Shown: positions 46,557 through 55,656, counted from the first letter of the stretch. The stretch: DNA of 64,000 nucleotides from Blautia sp. Marseille-P3087 (GCF_900120195.1 NZ_LT635539.1:440830-504829), one strand, 5' to 3'. Made by a program: numbers and translations. The notes: generated by a model from the sequence alone, not told the origin.

Positions 46557-48386
46557 CTATTTCTGTGCTTCAATCTGTTCTGCAAGATCATTCAGATACA
46601 CCCAGCGGTCCATCTTTTCTTCAAGCTGTGCCTCTGCTTCTTCTTTTTGCTGTGTAAGTTCATTTAACTTACCGGAATTTGTTGCATTAGCCATGATATC
46701 AGCATCCAGTTTCTCAATTTTGCTCTCCAGCGCTGCAATATCATCATCAATCGTTTCAAATTCACGCTGCTCTTTGTAACTGAATTTCAGTTTTGAAGGA
46801 CGATTTTGTTTCCATGTTTTTATGGATTCTTTCTCTTCAGCAGAATCAGCAGAAACATTTTTTGAAGCAGAAGATTTTGCGGACAGTATTTCCTCTGAAA
46901 GGCCTTTACGTTTTTTTGCTTCAAGGTAATCTGTGTAGCCACCTTCATACTGTGTAAGATTTCCCTCACGGTCAAACTCAAAAATACGGTCTGCAAGATT
47001 ATCAAGGAAATAACGGTCATGCGATACGGCGATCACAATACCTGCAAAAGAATTCAGATAATCTTCCAGAATCGTCAGTGTAGGAATATCTATATCATTG
47101 GTAATCTCGTCAAGCAGCAGCACGTTTGGAGCAGATGCGAGTACTTTCAAAAGATAGAGGCGCTTCTTTTCACCACCGGAAAGCTTCTCGATTGGTGCAT
47201 ACTGCATGGCAGCATCAAACAGAAACTGCTCAAGAAGTTTTGATGCACTGATCAGTCCATCCTTTGTCGGAATAAACTCTGCAACGTCTTTGATATAATC
47301 AATAACGCGCTGCGAAGTATTCATATCTTCGATTTCCTGTGAAAAATATCCGATCTTTACAGTATCACCGATTTCAACCTCTCCGCTGTCCGGCTGAATG
47401 ATTCCTGCTATGATTTTAAGAAGAGTGGATTTTCCGCAGCCGTTCGGCCCTATGATACCGAGACGCTGATTTTTCAGAACAATATAATCAAAGTCCCTGA
47501 TGCATACACGGTCACCGAATCTTTTTGAAATATGATGCAGTTCAATTGTTTTTTTGCCCATTCTCGTCTCGACAGAATCGATTGCAACATTGGAATCCCG
47601 TACAGGTGCTGACAAATTTTTCATTTCTTCCAGACGGTCAAGACGTGCTCTCTGCTTTGTGCTTCTCGCGCGACATCCACGTTTTGCCCATTCAATCTCC
47701 ATACGGAGGATACTCTGTTTTTTACGCTCAGAAGCCATTTCCATTTCTTCACGCTGAGCTTTTAATTCAAGAAATTCCGAATACTTTGCTTCATAACTGT
47801 AAAGTTTACCGTGGCTGATCTCCAGTATCTTATTCGTAACGCGATCAAGAAAATAACGGTCATGTGTAACCATGATCACAATTCCCTTAAAGCGGTTAAG
47901 ATAATCTTCAAGCCAGGACGACATCTCATTATCCAGATGGTTGGTCGGCTCATCAAGGATCAGCACATCGGTGGGATTTACAAGCACGGCAGCCAGCGCT
48001 ACACGTTTTTTTTGTCCGCCGGAAAGATGTGCGATCTCTTCTTCGTGCTCCTCGATTCCCAGTTTATTCAGGACCATATGTGCTTCTGTCTCCGGATTCC
48101 AGCTCTGTTCTCTCTGACCCTGTGTCACATAGGAAAGAATCGTAGCCCCTTCCGGGAAAGTCGGATGCTGAGAAAGAAAACTGATACGCAGGCCATTCTG
48201 CATGATCACCTGACCGTCATCTGCTTCTTCCAGTCCTGCAAGGATACGCAGAAATGTTGTCTTTCCTGTTCCATTGATTCCGATGATTCCTATCTTGTCT
48301 CCCTGATGGATTCCGCAGGAAATATCATCAAAGATCACTTTATCTCCATAAATTTTACTGATATGTTCCAGGTTTAAAACATTCAT
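46557..48386 (-). CDS. ABC-F ATPase, Uup type
   Basis: A 609-residue soluble protein with two ABC domains: Walker A GINGTGKTTF and GPNGCGKSTL, signatures LSGGQKKRVALA and LSGGEKKRLYLL, Walker B VLILDEPTNHLD and VLLLDEITNDID. The P-site-tRNA-interaction linker has EWAKRGCRARSTKQRARLDRL, the Uup pattern, and a C-terminal coiled coil follows (EFETIDDDIAALESKIEKLD to the end). ABC-F proteins bind the ribosomal E site; Uup has been linked to ribosome assembly and to DNA-branch tolerance. The second Walker B region carries ITND in place of PTNH. Resistance by target protection is possible but not indicated. Confidence 0.88.
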   Translation of the reverse strand: MNVLNLEHISKIYGDKVIFDDISCGIHQGDKIGIIGINGTGKTTFLRILAGLEEADDGQVIMQNGLRISFLSQHPTFPEGATILSYVTQGQREQSWNPETEAHMVLNKLGIEEHEEEIAHLSGGQKKRVALAAVLVNPTDVLILDEPTNHLDNEMSSWLEDYLNRFKGIVIMVTHDRYFLDRVTNKILEISHGKLYSYEAKYSEFLELKAQREEMEMASERKKQSILRMEIEWAKRGCRARSTKQRARLDRLEEMKNLSAPVRDSNVAIDSVETRMGKKTIELHHISKRFGDRVCIRDFDYIVLKNQRLGIIGPNGCGKSTLLKIIAGIIQPDSGEVEIGDTVKIGYFSQEIEDMNTSQRVIDYIKDVAEFIPTKDGLISASKLLEQFLFDAAMQYAPIEKLSGGEKKRLYLLKVLASAPNVLLLDEITNDIDIPTLTILEDYLNSFAGIVIAVSHDRYFLDNLADRIFEFDREGNLTQYEGGYTDYLEAKKRKGLSEEILSAKSSASKNVSADSAEEKESIKTWKQNRPSKLKFSYKEQREFETIDDDIAALESKIEKLDADIMANATNSGKLNELTQQKEEAEAQLEEKMDRWVYLNDLAEQIEAQK

Positions 48387-48404
48387 GTCTTTTTCTCCTC
48401 GCCG

Positions 48405-49748
48405 TTAAATCTGTGATTCTTTTTTTGGAAATTTCATAAAATAATAAATAATAAACAAAACAGCGGTAATTCCCCACGAAACCGGATAACTCAGCATGAT
48501 CGTGTTGATTCCGGAATGAGTCGGGAAGACACCGAACATCCATATAATACGGATCAAACATACACCGCCACATGTAAGCAGCATCGGAACCAGCACCCGT
48601 CCTGCTCCACGGAGTGCACCGGACAAAATACCGATCACAACATACATAAAATATGACGGAAGCAGGAAATGCATCATATCCACGCCAATCCGAACAACTC
48701 CCTCGTCCGTCGTAAACAGACGGTAAAGAGGACCTGCCAGTGCATACAGGACACCGCTTACCAGAAACGCTCCTGCATATGCCATCACCATGCATACACC
48801 CACGCTCTTTCGCATCCTGCGCACTTTCCCTGCACCAAAATTCTGACCGACAAAGGTTGTGATCGAGATTCCAAAGGCATTGACAACCATCCAGTAAACT
48901 GCATCGATCTTTGCAAAGGTTCCCCAGGCAGCCACCGTATCGGTACCAAGTTCGTTGACAAACACCTGAATGATCAGGTTTGCAATCGTGTACATCGTTG
49001 CTTCCAGTGCTGCCGGGACGCCGATTCTAAGAACTGCACGAAGAGATACTCTGTAAAAACGAATTTCCCGAAGCTTTAACCGAAACAACGGATGCTCCTT
49101 CATCAGCATTGATGTAACCAGAATCGAGCTGATTCCCTGACAGGTGACAGTTGCCAAAGCAACACCCATAACTCCCAGGTGAAAAATCACTACAAGCAGG
49201 ATATCAAGAACGATATTCAGTCCGCAGGTGACCATCAGGACGTACAGAGGTCTTCTGGAATCTCCTACGGCACGGAGAATTGATGCCCCCATATTATATA
49301 TAATATTGAAAATCATTCCACAGAAATAAATATGTAGATAAAGTCTGGAATCAGCCATTAATTCCTGTGGTGTCTTCATAAGTTCAAGCACCGTATTCGT
49401 AAGAAAAAGCCCGATCACAGCCACCACCAGACCAATCGCAATACCAAATGCATAGGAAGTGTGAAGTGTCTTATTTAAATTCTTTCTATCTTTTGCTCCG
49501 TAAAACTGCGCCACAATGACGGAAGCTCCGGATGTCAGACCGACAAAAACTTCCACGACTAGATTTACAATCTGATTTACAGAACCACCGACCGCCGCCA
49601 GTGCTTCTTTACCTACAAAACGACCGACAACAATACTGTCGGCCGTGTTATATATCTGTTGAAAAAACGTTCCGATTACAATTGGAAAAAAGAAAATCAA
49701 AAGCTGTTTCCAGATCACACCCTCTGTGATCTGATTCTTCTGTTCCAT
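48405..49748 (-). CDS. MATE-family multidrug/Na+ antiporter (second copy)
   Basis: A 447-residue MATE exporter with twelve membrane segments (first half beginning LLIFFFPIVIGTFFQQIYNTADSIVVGRFVG from residue about 14, second half from about 235). It is the same broad clostridial MATE group as the gene at 17888-19261 but only distantly similar. It lies 18 bases before the ABC-F gene on the same strand, so both may share a transcript, and together they interrupt rpmF-plsX. Confidence 0.9.
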   Translation of the reverse strand: MEQKNQITEGVIWKQLLIFFFPIVIGTFFQQIYNTADSIVVGRFVGKEALAAVGGSVNQIVNLVVEVFVGLTSGASVIVAQFYGAKDRKNLNKTLHTSYAFGIAIGLVVAVIGLFLTNTVLELMKTPQELMADSRLYLHIYFCGMIFNIIYNMGASILRAVGDSRRPLYVLMVTCGLNIVLDILLVVIFHLGVMGVALATVTCQGISSILVTSMLMKEHPLFRLKLREIRFYRVSLRAVLRIGVPAALEATMYTIANLIIQVFVNELGTDTVAAWGTFAKIDAVYWMVVNAFGISITTFVGQNFGAGKVRRMRKSVGVCMVMAYAGAFLVSGVLYALAGPLYRLFTTDEGVVRIGVDMMHFLLPSYFMYVVIGILSGALRGAGRVLVPMLLTCGGVCLIRIIWMFGVFPTHSGINTIMLSYPVSWGITAVLFIIYYFMKFPKKESQI

Positions 49749-49825
49749 AGAATTCCTCCACGATACTATAATAATTCCTTATCTGTACAAGTATAACAGA
49801 GGTAAGTCTGAAAAGCAATGCAGAG

Positions 49826-49860
49826 AAAAACCGTCCTGCATAAAATTTCTTTTACACAAG
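49826..49860 (-). terminator. Second hairpin downstream of rpmF
   Basis: Minus strand CCGTCTTG / CAGGACGG with a ~15-base loop, then TTTTTCTC. It backs up the stronger rpmF terminator just before it. Confidence 0.45.
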
Positions 49861-49885
49861 ACGGCGTCTCTTTTTTACTTTATAG

Positions 49886-49919
49886 AAAAAAACAGAACCC
49901 CGTATCAGGATTCTGTTTC
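49886..49919 (-). terminator. Terminator of yceD-rpmF
   Basis: Minus strand stem AAACAGAATCC / GGTTCTGTTT with a short loop, then seven T, 14 bases past the rpmF stop. It ends the yceD-rpmF transcript, so plsX cannot belong to it. Confidence 0.9.
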
Positions 49920-49932
49920 TCATAATCTGTGA

Positions 49933-50115
49933 TTAGTCTTCAACTTTCACGATTTCTTTCTTGTTGTAGCTTCCGCATTCTTTACAAACTCTGTGAGGCA
50001 TCATCAGAGCACCACATTTGCTGCATTTTACCAGATTCGGAGCGCTCATCTTCCAGTTTGCACGTCTTTTATCACGTCTAGCTTTAGATGATTTGTTCTT
50101 TGGACATATGGACAT
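49933..50115 (-). CDS. rpmF: 50S ribosomal protein L32
   Basis: A 60-residue L32 of the zinc-binding (C+) form: CSKCGALMMPHRVCKECGSY carries four Cys. N-terminus MSICPKNKSSKARRDKRR is standard, as is its position 3 bases after yceD. Ribosome binding site AAGGAGGTG. Confidence 0.97.
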   Translation of the reverse strand: MSICPKNKSSKARRDKRRANWKMSAPNLVKCSKCGALMMPHRVCKECGSYNKKEIVKVED

Positions 50116-50118
50116 AGG

Positions 50119-50646
50119 TTACACCTCCTTAAATTTACTAAATATATCACTGATAGCCGCCATACGTGGATCCTTTGGTTCCTCAGCACATCCGCAGGAT
50201 CCTTTATTCAGATTCTTCCCGCATCGGCTGCAGATTCCTTTACAGTCTTCTCTGCAAAGGACTTTCAAAGGCCAGCTCATCAGTACCTCAAGATAGACCA
50301 ACCGGTCCACATCCAGGTCCATACCAGTGAGATAGTCGTTCTCATCCAGATCCTGTACTCTTTCAGTATCAGATTTCTTCATATCAAGTTTCTGCTCAAT
50401 TTCATACGGAATCTTAACAGCAACCTGCTCCAGACAACGATCGCACGGAATACCTACAGTTACACTGCCGATTCCCTTCAGCTCAAGAACCTTATTACCT
50501 GTATTTGTTATCTCAAGTTCTACCGGTGTTTTCTCCAGAATCGGATAATCTCCCATCTGAAATGAAATCTTGTCCAACTCAAGTTCCGGCTGGAGCTGTA
50601 TATGTTTTCCTTCACTGTCTGTAACATCTGATAAATGAATCTGCAT
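50119..50646 (-). CDS. YceD/DUF177-family protein, linked to 23S rRNA maturation
   Basis: A 175-residue DUF177 protein with the conserved core GIPCDRCLEQVAVKIPYEIEQ (about 85-105) and the C-terminal acidic YLEVLMSWPLKVLCREDCKGICSRCGKNLN, where two CxxC-like pairs may bind zinc. YceD is widely encoded upstream of rpmF and has been tied to 23S rRNA accumulation. It is the first gene of the pair, after a consensus promoter. Confidence 0.92.
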   Translation of the reverse strand: MQIHLSDVTDSEGKHIQLQPELELDKISFQMGDYPILEKTPVELEITNTGNKVLELKGIGSVTVGIPCDRCLEQVAVKIPYEIEQKLDMKKSDTERVQDLDENDYLTGMDLDVDRLVYLEVLMSWPLKVLCREDCKGICSRCGKNLNKGSCGCAEEPKDPRMAAISDIFSKFKEV

Positions 50647-50672
50647 AGTTCTCTCCTATTCACACTTTATCA

Positions 50673-50701
50673 ATTATACATAGGAGGTACCTGTTTGTCA
50701 A
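50673..50701 (-). promoter_or_regulatory. Consensus sigma-A promoter of yceD-rpmF
   Basis: Minus strand TTGACA, 17-base spacer, TATAAT: both hexamers are perfect consensus. It lies 27 bases from the start codon and fits high ribosomal-protein expression. Confidence 0.9.
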
Positions 50702-50739
50702 CGAAATTTTTATTTTTATTTCTATATTTTTCCGCTGTT

Positions 50740-51618
50740 TTATTTCTCCACAACTTCACTCCGAACAGGAATGGATGCCGTCGCGCCGGCTCTGGAAACT
50801 GCAATCGCGGATGCCTTTGCAGCAAGCTTGAGCCCGTCCTGAACAGGCATTCCATCAATAATAGATGAAATGAAATATCCGGTAAATGTATCCCCTGCCG
50901 CTGTCGTATCAACAGCCTTTACTTTAAAAATTCCCTGACGGTAAATTCCTGTTTCATCCTGATATACGGAACCGTCGCCCCCAAGTGTCAGAACGACTTT
51001 TGCCTTTGGATAAAGTTCTTTCACTTTCGCAAGAATTCTGTCAGGTTCTTTTTCTCCGGTAATCTGGAATCCTTCGATCTCATTCATCAGGAAAAGACTT
51101 ATCTTCGACAGATCACATTTTTCAAGTGCACTGTCAAAAGGTGATGGATTCAGAATGATCATCATTTTCTTTTCGTATGCACGGTCAATGATATAATCCA
51201 GTTCATTGATTTCATTCTGAAGGAGGATGATATCACCCTCATCAAAAGAATCCAGAACTGAATCTACAAATTCCTTTGTCATACTTCTGTTTGAGCCTCC
51301 AAAAAGGAGGATACAGTTCTGACCATTCCGGTCAACCTGAATGACTGTATGACCGCATGGCCCCGGAATCTGCCTGATAAACTCTGCATTTACACCGTTC
51401 TCTTTACATACTTCAAGCAATGGTTCGCCGCCTTCTCCGATCAGTCCGGCATGATATACAGGAATCCCGGCCTTTGCCAGTGCAATGGACTGGTTCAGAC
51501 CTTTACCGCCACAAAAGGTCTGTCTGCTTTTTGATGCCTGTGTCTCTCCGGGAATCAGAATGGATTCCACCTGGTACACATAGTCCAGATTAAGAGAACC
51601 AAAATTTAATACTTTCAT
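50740..51618 (-). CDS. Ribokinase-type PfkB carbohydrate kinase
   Basis: A 292-residue PfkB-family kinase. The substrate motif is GGKGLNQSIALAKAG (about 37-51) and the catalytic signature is DTTAAGDTFTGYF, with Asp as base, the form seen in ribokinases. It probably phosphorylates ribose or a related sugar, but no sugar transporter or isomerase is near. It sits between ackA and yceD, which are usually neighbours in relatives, so it looks like an insertion into that block. GGGGGAATTT precedes the start. Confidence 0.85.
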   Translation of the reverse strand: MKVLNFGSLNLDYVYQVESILIPGETQASKSRQTFCGGKGLNQSIALAKAGIPVYHAGLIGEGGEPLLEVCKENGVNAEFIRQIPGPCGHTVIQVDRNGQNCILLFGGSNRSMTKEFVDSVLDSFDEGDIILLQNEINELDYIIDRAYEKKMMIILNPSPFDSALEKCDLSKISLFLMNEIEGFQITGEKEPDRILAKVKELYPKAKVVLTLGGDGSVYQDETGIYRQGIFKVKAVDTTAAGDTFTGYFISSIIDGMPVQDGLKLAAKASAIAVSRAGATASIPVRSEVVEK

Positions 51619-51689
51619 TTCTTAAATTCCCCCATTTCTTTCAATCGGATTATGATTTATTTTCATATTACTATATGACTGACAGTAGT

Positions 51690-51723
51690 GAAAAAAAGGG
51701 CCTGCCAGTGACAAGCCCTTTTT
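51690..51723 (-). terminator. Terminator of pta-ackA
   Basis: Minus strand AAAAAGGGCTTG / CAGGCCCTTTTT with a TCACTGG loop, and a run of seven T. Strong hairpin, 17 bases past the ackA stop. Confidence 0.93.
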
Positions 51724-51740
51724 AATCCATTTATAACTTA

Positions 51741-52931
51741 TTATTTTACTAAAGCTACTGTATCTCTGCAGATTGCAAGTTCTTCATTGGTAGGAATAAC
51801 TGCAACCTTAACTTTGGAAGACGGAGTAGAGATAACGATTTCTTCGCTGAATGTATCATTTGCTTTGTCATCGATCTCAACACCGAGGTATCCGAAGTAG
51901 CTGCAGACATCTTTACGAAGCTGTCCTACGTTTTCACCGATACCAGCGGTAAATACGATTGCATCTACACCGTTCATGGCTGCCACATAACCACCAACGA
52001 ATTTAGCGATACCATAGCAAAGTACATCATAAGCGTTCTTTGCATCTTCGTTTCCGTCTGCAATTGCAGCTCTGATATCACGCATGTCACTGCCGACTCC
52101 GGACATACCCTGAAGACCAGATTTCTTATTCAGGACATTCATAACACCTGCAATATCAAGATTTTCTTTCTTTGCGATAAACTCAACGATTGCAGGGTCA
52201 ATGTTACCGGAACGTGTTCCCATTACAACACCTTCAAGTGGTGTAAGACCCATAGTTGTATCTACGCATTTACCGTTTTTTACAGCACTGATGGAAGAGC
52301 CGTTTCCAAGGTGACATACGATAACTTTGGAGTTATCTTTATCAAGTCCAAGGAATTCAACAGCACGTTTGGATACGAAGCTGTGGGAGGTTCCGTGGAA
52401 GCCGTATCTTCTTACTTTATATTTCTTATAGTATTCAATCGGAAGTCCGTACAGATATGCTTTTGCAGGCATTGTCTGATGGAAAGCTGTATCAAATACA
52501 CCTACCTGCGGTACGCCCGGCATCAGCTCAGAGCAGACATCAATACCGATCAGGTTTGCAGGATTGTGAAGAGGTGCAAGATCATTGCACTCTTTTACTG
52601 CTGCGATCATTTCATCTGTGATTACTGCAGAAGCTGCAAATTTCTCACCGCCATGTACGACACGGTGTCCGATTGCATCTACTTCTTTAAGGCTCTTGAT
52701 TGCACCTGTTTTTTCATTTGTAAGAGCGTCCAGAACGAACTGGATAGCTTCTTTATGAGTAGGCATAGCACATTCTGTGATTTCTTTGTCAAGTCCGGCT
52801 TTCTGATAAACCAGTCTTCCATCGATACCGATTCTTTCGCAAAGACCCTTTGCAAGAACGTCTTCTGTATCAGAGTTGATCAGCTGATATTTCAGTGAAG
52901 AACTTCCGCAGTTAATTACCAATACATTCAT
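51741..52931 (-). CDS. ackA: Acetate kinase
   Basis: A 396-residue acetate kinase: acetyl phosphate + ADP to acetate + ATP. Family motifs: MNVLVINCGSSSLKYQLI, HRVVHGGEKF, VFDTAFHQTMPAKAYLYGLP, RYGFHGTSHSFVS, CHLGNGSSISAVKNGKCVDT, GTRSGNIDPAI and AGIGEN. It follows pta by 41 bases and ends at a strong terminator. The pair gives substrate-level ATP in acetate-forming fermentation. Confidence 0.98.
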   Translation of the reverse strand: MNVLVINCGSSSLKYQLINSDTEDVLAKGLCERIGIDGRLVYQKAGLDKEITECAMPTHKEAIQFVLDALTNEKTGAIKSLKEVDAIGHRVVHGGEKFAASAVITDEMIAAVKECNDLAPLHNPANLIGIDVCSELMPGVPQVGVFDTAFHQTMPAKAYLYGLPIEYYKKYKVRRYGFHGTSHSFVSKRAVEFLGLDKDNSKVIVCHLGNGSSISAVKNGKCVDTTMGLTPLEGVVMGTRSGNIDPAIVEFIAKKENLDIAGVMNVLNKKSGLQGMSGVGSDMRDIRAAIADGNEDAKNAYDVLCYGIAKFVGGYVAAMNGVDAIVFTAGIGENVGQLRKDVCSYFGYLGVEIDDKANDTFSEEIVISTPSSKVKVAVIPTNEELAICRDTVALVK

Positions 52932-52972
52932 TTTAATATTCTCCTATTCGATATGATTCAGATATGTAGATC

Positions 52973-53980
52973 TTATTTATCCTCAGCCTGGCACTGTACA
53001 GCAGTAATTGCAACAACACCAACGATATCATCTGCAGAGCATCCTCTGGAAAGGTCGTTGACCGGTTTTGCGATACCCTGTGTAACAGGTCCGTAAGCTT
53101 CTGCTTTACCAAGGCGCTGAGCAAGCTTGTATCCGATGTTTCCTGCATCAAGGTCAGGGAATACCAGAACATTTGCTTTACCTGCAACTTCGCTGCCCGG
53201 TGCTTTGGATGCGCCAACGCTCGGTACGATTGCTGCGTCAAGCTGGAATTCACCATCAAGTTTGAGTTCCGGATGCTCTTCTTTTGCGATTCTTGTAGCT
53301 TCTACCATCTTATCTACGTCGGCATGTTTTGCACTTCCCTTTGTTGAGTGTGAAAGCATGGCAACGATCGGCTCTTCCTCAACAAGAAGCTGGAAGGATT
53401 CAGCAGAAGAAGCAGCGATAGCAGAAAGTTCTTCCGGAGTCGGGTTCTGGTTCAGGCCGGAGTCAGCAAATACAAATGCACCGTTTGCACCGTATTCGCA
53501 ATCCGGAACTACGATCAGGAAGAAAGCGGATACAAGCTTTGTTCCCGGTTTTGTTTTCAGAATCTGCAGACATGGACGGAGTGTATCTGCTGTAGAATGG
53601 CATGCACCGGATACCATACCGTCTGCATCACCCATTTTTACCATCATTACACCATAGTATGGGTACTGAGTATGAAGGATCTCTTTTGCTTTTTCAGGTG
53701 TCATACCTTTTTTAGCTCTCAGTTCTACAAATTTGTCAATGTATGCCTGAGTTTTGTCAGATGTCTCTGGATCAACGATGGTTGCTCCGGAGATATCGAA
53801 TCCGCCTTCAGCAGCTTTCTTATTGATTTCTTCTTCGTTACCGATGAGGATGATCTTAGCAACTCCCTCTTTAAGAATCTTATCAGTTGCCTCGATAGTT
53901 CTCATATCCTCTGTCTCTGGCAGTACGATAGTTTTGATGCTTTTTTTTGCTCTTTCTTTGAGTAAATCAACAAATCCCAT
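52973..53980 (-). CDS. pta: Phosphate acetyltransferase
   Basis: A 335-residue short-form Pta (no N-terminal DRTGG/BioD-like part): acetyl-CoA + Pi to acetyl phosphate. Motifs: KTIVLPETEDMRTIEA, GDADGMVSGACHSTADTLRP, FADSGLNQNPT, LSHSTKGSAKH, KAPGSEVAGKANVLVFPDLDAGNIGYK and AYGPVTQGIAKPVNDLSRG. The start MGFVDLL at 53980 follows AAAGGAGCC; longer readings run into the regulatory region. It has a good promoter and a ~70-base leader with two small hairpins. Confidence 0.97.
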   Translation of the reverse strand: MGFVDLLKERAKKSIKTIVLPETEDMRTIEATDKILKEGVAKIILIGNEEEINKKAAEGGFDISGATIVDPETSDKTQAYIDKFVELRAKKGMTPEKAKEILHTQYPYYGVMMVKMGDADGMVSGACHSTADTLRPCLQILKTKPGTKLVSAFFLIVVPDCEYGANGAFVFADSGLNQNPTPEELSAIAASSAESFQLLVEEEPIVAMLSHSTKGSAKHADVDKMVEATRIAKEEHPELKLDGEFQLDAAIVPSVGASKAPGSEVAGKANVLVFPDLDAGNIGYKLAQRLGKAEAYGPVTQGIAKPVNDLSRGCSADDIVGVVAITAVQCQAEDK

Positions 53981-54006
53981 GATTAAATGGCTCCTTTCGT
54001 TATTTC

Positions 54007-54045
54007 GGTCAAATGACCGCGTGAGAGTCTGAAACATGATCTCAC
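54007..54045 (-). promoter_or_regulatory. Two hairpins in the pta leader
   Basis: CGGTCAAATGACCG (54007-54020) is a perfect palindrome, and GTGAGA / TCTCAC (54022-54046) forms a second stem. Both lie between the pta promoter and its ribosome binding site. No known riboswitch matches. Confidence 0.35.
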
Positions 54046-54056
54046 AGCTAGAATCA

Positions 54057-54085
54057 TTATACCCCCTGTTTTCGCGCATTTCAAG
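54057..54085 (-). promoter_or_regulatory. Sigma-A promoter of pta-ackA
   Basis: Minus strand TTGAAA, 17-base spacer, TATAAT, about 76 bases before the pta start. Confidence 0.75.
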
Positions 54086-54182
54086 TAGTTGACAAGGAGA
54101 TTCTTCCAAAGAGTGGTATTTTTTGACGTGCAATCCTGACAGAATGACGAAAAATTCTGCGTTCCGTATTTTAGTGATAATA

Positions 54183-54211
54183 TTGTCACGCTTCCAACAC
54201 TGTGTTACAAT
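54183..54211 (+). promoter_or_regulatory. Sigma-A promoter of tmcAL, with a palindrome over the -35
   Basis: TTGTCA, 17-base spacer, TACAAT, 43 bases before the tmcAL start. The -35 overlaps the near-perfect palindrome GTGATAATATTGTCAC (54174-54189), a possible operator. Confidence 0.7.
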
Positions 54212-54254
54212 ATCGAAATCAGCCAAAATATACAAAAAGAAGTAGGAAGGCAAT

Positions 54255-55571
54255 ATGAAAGTAACTGGAATCATAGCAGAATATAACCCTTTTCACAGAG
54301 GACATAAATACCAGATAGATTACTGCAAAAAAGAGCTACATTCAGATTATGTGGTCGTTGCCATGAGTGGCGATTATGTACAGAGAGGTACACCGGCGCT
54401 TCTCTCAAAACATGCTCGGGCAGAAATGGCACTTCGATGTGGCGCGGATCTCGTGCTTGAATTGCCGGTATCGGTGAGCACAGCCAGTGCGGAAGCCTTT
54501 GCTATGGGTGCTGTCTCTATGCTGGATGGACTACGTGTTATAGACCATCTCTGTTTCGGTAGTGAATATGGGAAAGTTTCTGCTTTGCGGGAACTGGCTG
54601 CTGTTCTTGTCAGTGAGCCCAAAGAATACCGTCTGTTTCTGAAAGAATTCTTAAGTGCAGGCTGCTCTTTCCCGTCAGCACGCAGTCAGGCACTGGTGGA
54701 ATATTTCAAAAACCCTCATAACTTCGAAGGAGATACTTTCGACGGCATTCTGACTCCGCTTTTGAATCAGATCACACAAATTTTAAATTCACCCAACAAC
54801 ATTCTCGGAATTGAATATTGTAAGGCTTTAAATCGGCTGAAAAGTAATATAAAACCAGTTACATTGAAACGCCAGGGGATGGGGTATCACGATACGCTTA
54901 CCGTTGCTTCTTCTGCTCATGCCGTATCTGCTGACATTTCCGGCAAAAATCTCCCCTTCGCCTCTGCTTCTGCCATTCGTGAACTTTTAACTTCCACTCT
55001 CACACAGGAAACAATTGCACAGATTTCTGCACAGGTTCCGGATGAGGCTTCCGCATTCTTTGTTTCTTCTCTGCGAAACAATGGATACCTGAGTGAAGAG
55101 GTTCTGGACGATCTTCTTATCTATCGAATCATGTACGAAGATGCAGAATCTCTTTCGCAATATCTGGATGTTTCGGGAAATCTTGCAGAACGCATAATAA
55201 ACTGTCGAAATGAGATCTCCGGTTTCACACAGGCCGCTTCTCTTTTGAAAACAAAAGATCTTACCCAGACACGCATTCAGCGTGCACTGCTTCACTCAAT
55301 TTTACAGATACGCGAAGCTCCTCTGTTGGTTCCTTATTCACGCGTACTCGGATTTCGCAAAGAAAGCAGTCCGCTTCTGAAAGAAATCAAAAAAAACAGT
55401 GCCATTCCAGTGCTTACAAAACTTGCCGATGCCGATGCATTCCTCGATGAGACAGGAAAACGCCTCCTGAGCGAGACAACAGCAGCATCCAACCTTTATG
55501 AAAAGCTTCTCTGCAAAAAAAACGGACAGAAATTTATTCACGAATATCAGAAACAGATAGTTATTTTATAA
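54255..55571 (+). CDS. tmcAL: tRNA(Met) cytidine acetate ligase TmcAL
   Basis: A 438-residue nucleotidyltransferase-fold enzyme. It opens with GIIAEYNPFHRGHKYQ, whose HRGH is the HxGH adenylation motif, and continues SGDYVQRGTPALLSKHARAEMAL and ADLVLELPVSVSTASAEAFA, the family signature (formerly YlbM, DUF795). TmcAL forms N4-acetylcytidine at the wobble base of elongator tRNA-Met using acetate and ATP. It diverges from pta-ackA, whose end product is acetate. The ribosome binding site is TAGGAAGG. Confidence 0.93.
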   Translation: MKVTGIIAEYNPFHRGHKYQIDYCKKELHSDYVVVAMSGDYVQRGTPALLSKHARAEMALRCGADLVLELPVSVSTASAEAFAMGAVSMLDGLRVIDHLCFGSEYGKVSALRELAAVLVSEPKEYRLFLKEFLSAGCSFPSARSQALVEYFKNPHNFEGDTFDGILTPLLNQITQILNSPNNILGIEYCKALNRLKSNIKPVTLKRQGMGYHDTLTVASSAHAVSADISGKNLPFASASAIRELLTSTLTQETIAQISAQVPDEASAFFVSSLRNNGYLSEEVLDDLLIYRIMYEDAESLSQYLDVSGNLAERIINCRNEISGFTQAASLLKTKDLTQTRIQRALLHSILQIREAPLLVPYSRVLGFRKESSPLLKEIKKNSAIPVLTKLADADAFLDETGKRLLSETTAASNLYEKLLCKKNGQKFIHEYQKQIVIL

Positions 55572-55581
55572 CTAAATATGT

Positions 55582-55643
55582 AAAACAAAAACAGCCGTCA
55601 TCGATTTGGAAATATTATCTCTTCCCTCTCGATGATGGCTGTT
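55582..55643 (-). terminator. Terminator of the tryptophan-transporter operon
   Basis: A 14-bp stem ACAGCCATCATCGA / TCGATGACGGCTGT (one G-T pair) with a 24-base loop, then TTTTTGTTTT on the minus strand. It lies between convergent tmcAL and the transporter operon and may also stop tmcAL transcripts. Confidence 0.85.
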
Positions 55644-55656
55644 CTGCTATTTGATA

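Noticed and set aside
46557-48386. Calling the ABC-F gene an antibiotic-resistance determinant
   Set aside because: The linker and C-terminal coiled coil match the housekeeping Uup type; nothing in the context points to target protection.
54255-55571. Calling TmcAL a generic nucleotidyltransferase or pantoate-like enzyme
   Set aside because: The EYNPFHRGH start and the ELPVSVSTASAEAFA stretch are specific to the TmcAL family.
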